DNA from: Asticcacaulis sp. MM231
Lineage (GTDB): Bacteria; Pseudomonadota; Alphaproteobacteria; Caulobacterales; Caulobacteraceae
Assembly (NCBI RefSeq): GCF_964186625.1
Contig: NZ_OZ075109.1
Location: 1-64,000, forward strand
DNA: 64,000 bases
Reading direction: 5' to 3'
How positions within the stretch are numbered: the first letter of the stretch is position 1; each line of letters starts with the position of its first letter. The translations under genes and the position numbers were made by a program. The notes under the pieces are model-generated. The model was not told the DNA's origin. It saw only the letters and a list, made by a program, of their open reading frames with translations, and did no database searches. Shown here in pieces: positions 59,001 to 64,000 of the stretch.

Positions 59001-59209
59001 GTATCCTGCCGCTGGCGCTCGCGAATTCCGCTGGCTCGGCCTCACAGCACGCCATCGGCACCGGCCTGATCGGCGGTGTTCTGTCGGCCACCTTCCTGGC
59101 CATCTTCTTCGTGCCGCTGTTCTTCGTGCTGGTTCAGAAGCTGTTCCGCATGGATAATCTGCCACAAGATATCGCCGCCAGACAGGCTGCCAAAGAGGCT
59201 AAACAATGA
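56027..59209 (+). CDS. RND multidrug efflux pump (AcrB/MexB HAE1 type)
   Basis: This 1060-residue inner-membrane antiporter has the N-terminal FFIVRPIFAWVIAIVIML and PQVTVSATYTGASA. The proton relay Asp-Asp pair is in LLVDDAIVVVENV, with the partner Lys in LSAKNAILIVEFAK. GFGGSGSGENQGMSFV marks the HAE1 drug-efflux branch. Twelve transmembrane helices and two large periplasmic loops are expected and fit the hydrophobic pattern. The end overlaps the outer-membrane factor start by four bases. Confidence 0.95.
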   Translation: MLSRFFIVRPIFAWVIAIVIMLAGALAIFTLPVEQYPKIALPQVTVSATYTGASAKVVEDSVTQVIEQGMTGLDGLKYMTSTSSTGSGSVTLVFEAGTDPDVAQVQVQNQANSVLRRLPTDVQTLGLRVNKASGSTLMAISLYTDDESLSNADLGDWIASNLNDPISRIEGVGDTRVFGSQYAMRIWLNADKLASFSLTPSDVLASVRAQNTQVSAGNLGSDPAKPDTALTATITAQSQLQTAAQFENIIVKNNTAGTPVYLRDVARVELGPQSYGNIARLNGHTASGMQVTLATGANALKTADLVKKKIAELEPSFPAGVKYAIPNNSTEFVKLAIEDVVKTLIEAIVLVFLIMFLFLQNWRATLIPAIAVPVVLLGTFGILAVFGYSINTLTMFGLVLAIGLLVDDAIVVVENVERVMHEEGLGPLEATQKSMDEITGALIGVASVLAAMFVPMAFFGGTQGIIYRQFSVTLVSAMALSVIVALVLTPPLCATLLKVPKKVEGAPPHDPHAPEQDVKVKGFLSGFNRGFQVFSNRYQTSVKGIIRKPGLFMVVYAGIIAAVVGLAMTLPTSFLPDEDQGALMTQVQLPVGSKTDKTIAVLKQVQDVYQKDKAVKYVFTIAGFGGSGSGENQGMSFVRLKDFKERHDDDMKVFALVERVNKQFSQIHSARVFPMIPPAVRELGNSSGFDLQLKDVGGVGHDTLAAASDQLIGMSAKDPLLSNVRANIQDDTPQLKLDIDNARAGAMGVSVADINSLLGTALGGTYVNDFIDRGRIKRVYVQGDAEFRSQPEDINRWYLRNSAGEMVPFSTFGASRWTFGAPQLQRYNGAGSMEIQGTAAAGQSNGKAMDKMEELAKQLPAGVGFEWTGISLQEKESGAQAPALYALSILVVFLLLAALYESWSIPFAVILVVPLGVFGALLATWFRGLDNDIYFQVGLLATMGLSAKNAILIVEFAKLLHEEGRTLLDATLEAVRIRLRPIIMTSLAFTFGILPLALANSAGSASQHAIGTGLIGGVLSATFLAIFFVPLFFVLVQKLFRMDNLPQDIAARQAAKEAKQ

Positions 59210-60555
59210 AGCATCTTGCCCTGATCGCGCTTGCGACATCCGCCCTGTCCGCCTGCACCCTGGCGCCTAAATACGTTCAACCGGCCTCGCCGGTGGCCGC
59301 CAACTGGCCAGTGGAAGCCTCCACGACGTCCGATGTGCAGCTTAAATGGCGCGACCTCTTTAGCGATACGCGCCTGCAATCGGCGATATCGCTTGCGTTA
59401 GAGGAAAACCGCGACCTGCGTATCGCTGCGCTGAACATCGACAAGGCGCGCGCTACCTACGGCATTACCCGCTCGTCCTTGTTGCCGGACATCAGCGCGA
59501 CCTTAAGCCAAAGCCGCAACGAGAGCAATGAGAGCTACAGCGCCGATCTGGGACTGGCCAGTTATGAGGTCGATCTGTTCGGTCGTGTCCGCTCGCTGAA
59601 GGACGCAGCTCTGGAAAGCTTCTTCGCCGAGCGTGAAAACCGTAACGCCGTCCAGATCAGCCTGATTGCCTCGGTGGCGACAAGCTGGCTCAACCTGGCC
59701 GCCGATCAGGACGCCCTTGACCTTGCCCGCCAGACCTATGCGGCGCGACAGGACACGCTAGCGATCGCGCAAGGGCGCGCGCGTATCGGTGTGCTGAGCG
59801 ATCTAGATCTGGCCCAGATCGAGGTTTTGGCCGAGACTGCCCGCGCCGACGTCGCACGCCTGCAAACCGTGGTCGATCAGGATAAGGCCGCACTTACCCT
59901 GCTGGTTGGCGCACCCCTCACCCCTGACCTGCTCCCGAATGGCCTGAAGGATGGTCTCGTCGCAGCTTCCCTGCCGGTTGGGCTGCCGTCGGACGTGCTG
60001 CTCGATCGCCCTGATGTACTGACCGCCGAACACGATCTGAAATCGGCCAACGCCAATATCGGCGCCGCCCGCGCCGCCTTCTTTCCACGCATCAGCCTGA
60101 CCGGCTCCACGGGCTCGTCCAGTTCCGATCTCGACGGCCTGTTTAAGTCCGGCAATGGCACCTGGAGCTTTGTGCCGTCGATCTCGGTGCCGATCTTCGC
60201 CGGCGGCGCCAATCGCGCTGGCCTGCAAAGCGCCACCGCCAGCCGCGATATCGCCGTCGCCGCTTATGAGAAAGCCATCCAGACGGCCTTTTCCGAAGTC
60301 AGCGACGCCCTGGCTGTGCGGGCACGCATCGATGAACGCCTGAGCGCACAGACGGCCGCCACCGTCGCCGCCCAGCGCAGCCTCACCTTGTCGCAGGCGC
60401 GCTACGACAATGGTGTCGACAGCTACCTGACCCTGCTCGATGCCCAGCGCACGCTCTATACCACGCAACAAAGCCTGATCAGCCTGCAAGCCCTCCGCGC
60501 CACCAATCTGGTCGCGCTCTACAAGTCCGTGGGCGACGATCAGAGTTTGCAATAG
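59206..60555 (+). CDS. Outer-membrane efflux lipoprotein (NodT family)
   Basis: This 449-residue TolC-like channel protein is a lipoprotein (LSAC, Cys17), then TLAPKYVQPASPVAANW as in the NodT family. Two OEP repeats are visible: IDKARATYGITRSSLLPDIS and ANANIGAARAAFFPRISLTGS, with LDLAQIEVL and YLTLLDAQRTLYTTQQ in the helical parts. It completes the tripartite pump and overlaps the pump gene by four bases. Confidence 0.93.
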   Translation: MKHLALIALATSALSACTLAPKYVQPASPVAANWPVEASTTSDVQLKWRDLFSDTRLQSAISLALEENRDLRIAALNIDKARATYGITRSSLLPDISATLSQSRNESNESYSADLGLASYEVDLFGRVRSLKDAALESFFAERENRNAVQISLIASVATSWLNLAADQDALDLARQTYAARQDTLAIAQGRARIGVLSDLDLAQIEVLAETARADVARLQTVVDQDKAALTLLVGAPLTPDLLPNGLKDGLVAASLPVGLPSDVLLDRPDVLTAEHDLKSANANIGAARAAFFPRISLTGSTGSSSSDLDGLFKSGNGTWSFVPSISVPIFAGGANRAGLQSATASRDIAVAAYEKAIQTAFSEVSDALAVRARIDERLSAQTAATVAAQRSLTLSQARYDNGVDSYLTLLDAQRTLYTTQQSLISLQALRATNLVALYKSVGDDQSLQ

Positions 60556-60582
60556 GCGGCCAGTCGCGCTTAGACTGGCAGC

Positions 60583-61044
60583 ATGAATTGCCAATTCGTC
60601 CTCATCGCGACTTTCTGCCTTGCTGGCTGCTCAGGCCCAAAAGAACCTGAGCGCGTGCTCGTCCAGACGCAATCCGGGCCGGTGGCGGGCGTGGTGGATC
60701 AGGACATCTTCGCCTTCAAGGGCATTCCCTATGCGGCCGCGCCATGGACGAAAAACCGCGACGGCAAGACATTTGGTCCCGATTGCGGTGATACACCCGA
60801 TTGCCTGACGCTGAATGTCTGGGCGCCAGCCGGCAAGACCGGGGCGCAGGTCGTGGTCTCGGATCGCGGCAATGCGTCAGATATCGATAAGATCGCAGCC
60901 GGCCATTTGAAACGCGGTCACGTCTTCGTCTCGATCAATACGCGCTCTCTGTCGCGCCATGCCGACGAACAAGCGGCGATCAACTGGATTTCCGCCAATA
61001 TCGCCGAATTCGGCGGCGACCCTCACCACATGACGGACGAATAG
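60583..61044 (+). CDS. Truncated type-B carboxylesterase lipoprotein
   Basis: This 153-residue lipoprotein (LAGC, Cys16) matches the N-terminal part of type-B carboxylesterases: QTQSGPVAGVVDQDIFAFKG, IPYAAAP and CLTLNVWAP. An internal deletion is likely between ~75 and 85, where the usual oxyanion HGG segment reads VVVSDRG. It ends at NIAEFGGDPHHMT, immediately before where GESAG, the nucleophile elbow, should stand. It therefore lacks the catalytic Ser, Glu and His. It may be a pseudogene or a reduced protein kept for another role. It is followed four bases later by a small exported protein gene. Confidence 0.72.
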   Translation: MNCQFVLIATFCLAGCSGPKEPERVLVQTQSGPVAGVVDQDIFAFKGIPYAAAPWTKNRDGKTFGPDCGDTPDCLTLNVWAPAGKTGAQVVVSDRGNASDIDKIAAGHLKRGHVFVSINTRSLSRHADEQAAINWISANIAEFGGDPHHMTDE

Positions 61045-61048
61045 CCCT

Positions 61049-61408
61049 ATGTTCAAAGCCCTCCCCCTCCTCGCTCTTCTGTTCACCGTGGCGCCGGCGC
61101 ACGCTGCCAAGCGCGATGCGGACGAACAAACCCATTGCCGCGCTGTGGGCCAGACCCTCACGCGTCTCGGCAAGGCGGAAGCCGAGGTCGCCGCGCTCCT
61201 GAAAAACAAGCTGGGCGCCAACGCCTCTGACAAGGACAAAGCAACCGTGGCACAATACCAGGCGCTGGCCGATTCGACTCTGGCCCTGGGGCAATCTCTG
61301 GAGGCCACGTTCTCCCGAGCAGCCCCGCCTTCGGCCGTGGACCTGAAAGCGCTGGAAGGCGCTGGTATGGACAGCCTGACCGAGGCGGCGCAAGCCTGTA
61401 CGCAATGA
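61049..61408 (+). CDS. Small exported protein of unknown function
   Basis: This 119-residue protein starts with a clear signal peptide (LPLLALLFTVAPAHA, cleavage before KRDAD). The mature part is mostly alpha-helical with two cysteines, one in HCRAVG and one at the C-terminal ACTQ, which could form a disulfide. I recognise no family. It sits four bases after the esterase remnant on the same strand. Confidence 0.65.
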   Translation: MFKALPLLALLFTVAPAHAAKRDADEQTHCRAVGQTLTRLGKAEAEVAALLKNKLGANASDKDKATVAQYQALADSTLALGQSLEATFSRAAPPSAVDLKALEGAGMDSLTEAAQACTQ

Positions 61409-61487
61409 CCGTACTTACAGACGTGCATACACAGAATTTTGACGTTTAAGCGCTAGGCTCGTCGAAAATCCGATAACGAGGCGGGCC

Positions 61488-61709
61488 ATGGAACTGAAAA
61501 TCACCAAGATCGGCAATTCACTGGGCGTTATTCTTCCCAAGGAGCTGCTCACGCGCCTCCGGCTCGACAAGGGTGATCCCCTGTTCATCACCGAAACGCC
61601 GAACGGTTATCGCATCGCGCCCTACGATCCGGTCTTCGCCGAACAGATGCAGCAGGCCCGGGAGCTGATGAAAAAGCGCCGCAATGTTCTGCACGAACTG
61701 AGCAAGTAG
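61488..61709 (+). CDS. AbrB/MazE-type antitoxin
   Basis: This 73-residue protein is a swapped-hairpin AbrB domain: KITKIGNSLGVILPKELLTRL (core IGNSLGVILPKE), then LFITETPNGYRIAPYD. The helical C-terminal tail (FAEQMQQARELMKKRRNVL) is typical of antitoxins that pair with Doc toxins. Its stop touches the next ATG with no gap, so the two are coupled. Its promoter would lie in the 79-base spacer before it, where I see no clear palindrome. Confidence 0.88.
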   Translation: MELKITKIGNSLGVILPKELLTRLRLDKGDPLFITETPNGYRIAPYDPVFAEQMQQARELMKKRRNVLHELSK

Positions 61710-62117
61710 ATGCCCTTTATCCTGATCAGAGACGGCGTCATCGAGGCCCTTCAGGCCGAGATCGCCACCCAGCATGGCGCCGGCCAGGGTGATAACCTGG
61801 GCTTACGCGAGCTCAGCATGATGAAGATGATGCACGCCCGCGTGAAGGCGCTCAACGAAAGTTCGGCCACCGATCTGGCCAGCCTCGCCGCCTGCTATGG
61901 CTATGCCCTGGCGCACGATCAGTTATTCTTCGACGCCAACCTGCCGACCGCCCTGACGACGATCGAGCTGTTCCTGTCACTCAATGGCTATGGCCTGAGC
62001 GCCGACGACACAACCTGCTTCCTGGGTCTCATGGTCGTGGCCAATGGCGAACTCAGCGCCGAAAGCTTTGCGAGCTGGATCCGCAGCCATATCACGCCGC
62101 TAACGCGCGAAGATTAA
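61710..62117 (+). CDS. Doc-like toxin relative with degenerate Fic motif
   Basis: The protein has 135 residues. Placement after an AbrB antitoxin, the length, and YGYALAHDQLFFDANLPTAL (62-81) then LFLSLNGYGL match the Fic/Doc fold. The Doc motif H-x-F-x-D-x-N-K-R is here Q-L-F-F-D-A-N-L-P: the catalytic His is Gln71, and the Lys-Arg pair is Leu78-Pro79. Doc phosphorylates EF-Tu with that His and those basic residues, so this protein is probably catalytically dead or does something different. Without these residues the family call rests on layout and hydrophobic pattern. Confidence 0.7.
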   Translation: MPFILIRDGVIEALQAEIATQHGAGQGDNLGLRELSMMKMMHARVKALNESSATDLASLAACYGYALAHDQLFFDANLPTALTTIELFLSLNGYGLSADDTTCFLGLMVVANGELSAESFASWIRSHITPLTRED

Positions 62118-62273
62118 TTCATTTATTGAATCAACCTGATACGTTTGAGCGAATTTCTCTGCGACCTTCTTAAACCGCCTTGCCCTGCTACCGATTGATG
62201 TTGGCGCATGGCAACTCACTGGCTGGTAATGCCTGCTCGAAATCCTTGTGATATGGGCTCACCTCATAGTTCG

Positions 62274-62289
62274 GTCTTACCGAACGGTA
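62274..62289. promoter_or_regulatory. hipBA operator 1
   Basis: CTTACCGAACGGTAAG is a 16-bp palindrome with 7-bp arms. It is the first of three related boxes starting at 62274, 62324 and 62374, each 50 bp from the next. HipB-type repressors bind such palindromes. Confidence 0.75.
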
Positions 62290-62323
62290 AGTTTTCTGAC
62301 GTTCGCCGTAGACATTCTACGAA

Positions 62324-62339
62324 TTCTTCCCGATCGGTA
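62324..62339. promoter_or_regulatory. hipBA operator 2
   Basis: CTTCCCGATCGGTAAG sits inside a longer near-palindrome with outer GAATTCTT/AAGAATTC arms (62319-62344). It lies just upstream of the -35 element. Confidence 0.75.
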
Positions 62340-62347
62340 AGAATTCG

Positions 62348-62376
62348 CATTGACACGTGACCGAGACAAACATATC
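62348..62376 (+). promoter_or_regulatory. Near-consensus sigma-70 promoter of hipBA
   Basis: The -35 box TTGACA (62348-62353), a 17-base spacer and the -10 box TATCTT (62371-62376) are present. The -10 overlaps operator 3, so bound repressor would block it. The leader before the ATG at 62400 would be about 15-18 bases. Confidence 0.75.
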
Positions 62377-62389
62377 TTACCGATCGGGA
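62374..62389. promoter_or_regulatory. hipBA operator 3
   Basis: CTTACCGATCGGGAAG overlaps the -10 box, and its GGGAAG end is the likely ribosome binding site 10 bases before the hipB ATG. Confidence 0.75.
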
Positions 62390-62399
62390 AGTTACGAAA

Positions 62400-62639
62400 A
62401 TGATCAGCAATGCAGAAAACTTTGGAACTATGGTTGCCCAGGCACGACGGGCCTTAGGCCTAACTCAGCGAGATTTGGCATTGGCAATTAACACAGGCGA
62501 ACGGTTCATCGTCGATCTCGAAGCCGGCAAGCCTACCGCACAACTCGGCAAAGCACTGGCCGCCGCAAAGGCTGTAGGCATCCGCTTAGTCGATGCCGCA
62601 GACACTTCAGAAAGCCGGCAGCAACGGTCGATGCTATGA
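62400..62639 (+). CDS. hipB: HipB-type antitoxin / repressor
   Basis: This 79-residue Cro/C1-type helix-turn-helix protein has the HTH around LGLTQRDLALAINTGERFIVD (about 19-39), with ERFIVDLEAGKPTAQLGKAL typical of the HipB branch. It would bind the HipA kinase and the three palindromes upstream to autorepress the operon. Its stop overlaps the hipA start (ATGA), so the pair is translationally coupled. Confidence 0.9.
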   Translation: MISNAENFGTMVAQARRALGLTQRDLALAINTGERFIVDLEAGKPTAQLGKALAAAKAVGIRLVDAADTSESRQQRSML

Positions 62640-63955
62640 TCATGATTCCTCTCTTCAACGAACAAACGCAAGTCGGTTCGATCAAGAGAGCCGACGACGG
62701 GCCGCAAATCCGCTACACGAACGCATGGCGGGCCTCGACCAAGGCATTCCCAATTTCACTCAGCATGCCGCTTAGTGCCGAGGATTGGGATACAAACGTT
62801 TCAGTGCCATGGCTCATGAACCTGTTGCCAGAAGGCGAACCCCTCAGAGCCATGACCCAGGCACTTGGCGTCGCACGAGAGGACATTCTGGGGCTTATCT
62901 TAGAGACCGGCCGTGATCTCGCTGGCGCGCTCACCATTGGTCAACAACCACCCCAAAACCATCCCGATCTGATCCTGATCAGCACACCTGACGCGTTAGA
63001 ACGCATCATTAATGAGATGCCGGCCAAACCTTTTCTTGTTGGTGAAGACGGCGTCTCGATGAGTCTGGCCGGTGCCCAGGAAAAGCTGCCGCTGACGATG
63101 AGAGACGGAAACCTCGCTATACCGATCAACGGTGCCGCATCGACGCACATTCTCAAGCCTGACAACCCAAGACTACCCGGAAGCGTGCAGAACGAAGCGC
63201 TTTGCATGGTGCTCGCGCGACGCTGTGGATTGCCAACGGCAGACGTCATCACCGGCATAGCCGGCGAGCGAAGTTATCTGTTGGTCACACGATACGATCG
63301 CTTCGACGACAATGGTCGCACGCGTCGACTTCACCAAGAAGATTTCTGCCAAGCTCTCGGCCGACCTCCGGCCGCCAAATACGAGCATGACGGTACCGGA
63401 CAACGTGGCCCTTCCCTTGCGGACATGTTCAATCTCGTCCGCGCTCACATGACGGCGCTCGACCTTACGCGCTTCCTCGATGCGGCAATCTTCAATATCG
63501 CAGTGGGCAATGTGGATTCGCACGCGAAAAATTACTCAATTCTGCTTAAGCCAACCCGTAGCGAGCTCGCGCCGTTATATGACCTGATGTCAGGCCTCAC
63601 TTGGCTCAACATTACTCAGAACCATGCACAAGATGTAGGAGGGCAGCGCCGCGGTCGGCATATTTACGCGCGCCATTGGCGTCGCTTGGCTGAATCTGCA
63701 GGCCTTTCCGGGACGGCCACAGTCCGCAGAGTCAGCCGCGTGACGGAACGCATACTCAGAGAATTGCCCGCAGCCATAAACGAAGTCGCCGCAATGCCGG
63801 CAGGCTCAACCCTGCTCGATGTGTTTGCAGACGCTATCGCCGAACGCACGCGCCTGATCCGAGAGAATGCCTTACGCCCCGATGGCGATGATACTGTCGG
63901 TGAGACCGCGGCGAACCTCCAGGACGAGATGCGCATCAACGGATCGTATGGATAA
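62636..63955 (+). CDS. hipA: HipA-family toxin kinase
   Basis: This 439-residue serine/threonine-type kinase is the toxin of a type II module; E. coli HipA phosphorylates GltX. The N-terminal HipA_N/Couple domain (about 1-105) is followed by the kinase core: P-loop-like SLAGAQEK (143-150), ATP Lys174 in HILKPD, catalytic Asp294 in GNVDSHAKN (291-299) and metal-binding Asp316 in LYDLMS. All key residues are present, so it should be active. ATG 62636 or 62642 could be the start. The module sits at the window edge, after a second toxin-antitoxin-like pair. Confidence 0.93.
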   Translation: MIMIPLFNEQTQVGSIKRADDGPQIRYTNAWRASTKAFPISLSMPLSAEDWDTNVSVPWLMNLLPEGEPLRAMTQALGVAREDILGLILETGRDLAGALTIGQQPPQNHPDLILISTPDALERIINEMPAKPFLVGEDGVSMSLAGAQEKLPLTMRDGNLAIPINGAASTHILKPDNPRLPGSVQNEALCMVLARRCGLPTADVITGIAGERSYLLVTRYDRFDDNGRTRRLHQEDFCQALGRPPAAKYEHDGTGQRGPSLADMFNLVRAHMTALDLTRFLDAAIFNIAVGNVDSHAKNYSILLKPTRSELAPLYDLMSGLTWLNITQNHAQDVGGQRRGRHIYARHWRRLAESAGLSGTATVRRVSRVTERILRELPAAINEVAAMPAGSTLLDVFADAIAERTRLIRENALRPDGDDTVGETAANLQDEMRINGSYG

Positions 63956-64000
63956 ACAGCGCAAAGCCTCCGGCTGTCGGCGCCACGGCTCTCCTGCTCC

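Noticed and set aside
59803..60594. Minus-strand open frame of 263 codons opposite the NodT gene
   Set aside because: It is antisense to a clear outer-membrane factor and is Gly/Ala/Gln-rich low-information sequence with no start signal.

Overview
The window looks like a chromosome segment of an alphaproteobacterium, most likely a Caulobacterales member (an Asticcacaulis- or Caulobacter-like organism). This is inferred from the mix of a NodT-type RND efflux operon, a fused CysN-CysC, a GDP-mannose pair made of ManC and an AGE-type isomerase, and moderately high-GC codon use. I could run no database search, so the taxonomy is an inference.

Left arm (1-17.9 kb, GC-rich, ordinary): an Svx/AvrXca-like secreted metalloprotease with an apparent 3' frameshift, an exported amidase, cysQ, an HTH regulator with a six-TM partner, manC divergent from an AGE-family isomerase (GDP-mannose supply), a GH3 glycosidase whose signal peptide lacks a canonical start codon, a DUF1800/DUF1501 pair, L-serine dehydratase, and cysD-cysNC. 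A 16-bp motif recurs in three gene-end gaps.

Central surface-polysaccharide region (18-54.8 kb). It opens with rfbCBDA (dTDP-L-rhamnose). It then becomes visibly more AT-rich and carries GT2, GT61, GT8-like, GT92-like and GT-B glycosyltransferases, two proteins with a shared KpsC/KpsS-like C-terminal motif, a frameshifted pyruvyltransferase, a methyltransferase, two GSCFA proteins each beside a small SGNH-like protein, an AlgX/AlgJ-like protein, two paralogous Fe(II)/2-oxoglutarate dioxygenase-like proteins resembling Kdo 3-hydroxylase, and a Wzm/Wzt ABC exporter. In its middle sits a GC-rich kdsB-kdsA pair, preceded by the last ~30 codons of a destroyed kdsD. An intact but diverged kdsD lies 11 kb away. 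The simplest reading is that polysaccharide genes were recombined into an ancestral kdsD-kdsB-kdsA operon. Together the genes predict an ABC-exported glycan built from rhamnose, perhaps mannose, and Kdo, with hydroxyl, acyl, methyl and formerly pyruvyl decorations.

Right arm (54.8-64 kb, GC-rich): an RND efflux operon (adaptor, pump, NodT outer-membrane factor), a carboxylesterase remnant that stops just before its nucleophile elbow, a small exported protein, an AbrB-type antitoxin with a Doc-like partner whose Fic motif has lost its catalytic residues, and a hipBA module with a near-consensus promoter and three palindromic operators spaced exactly 50 bp apart.

I found no tRNA, rRNA, CRISPR array, complete insertion sequence or prophage.
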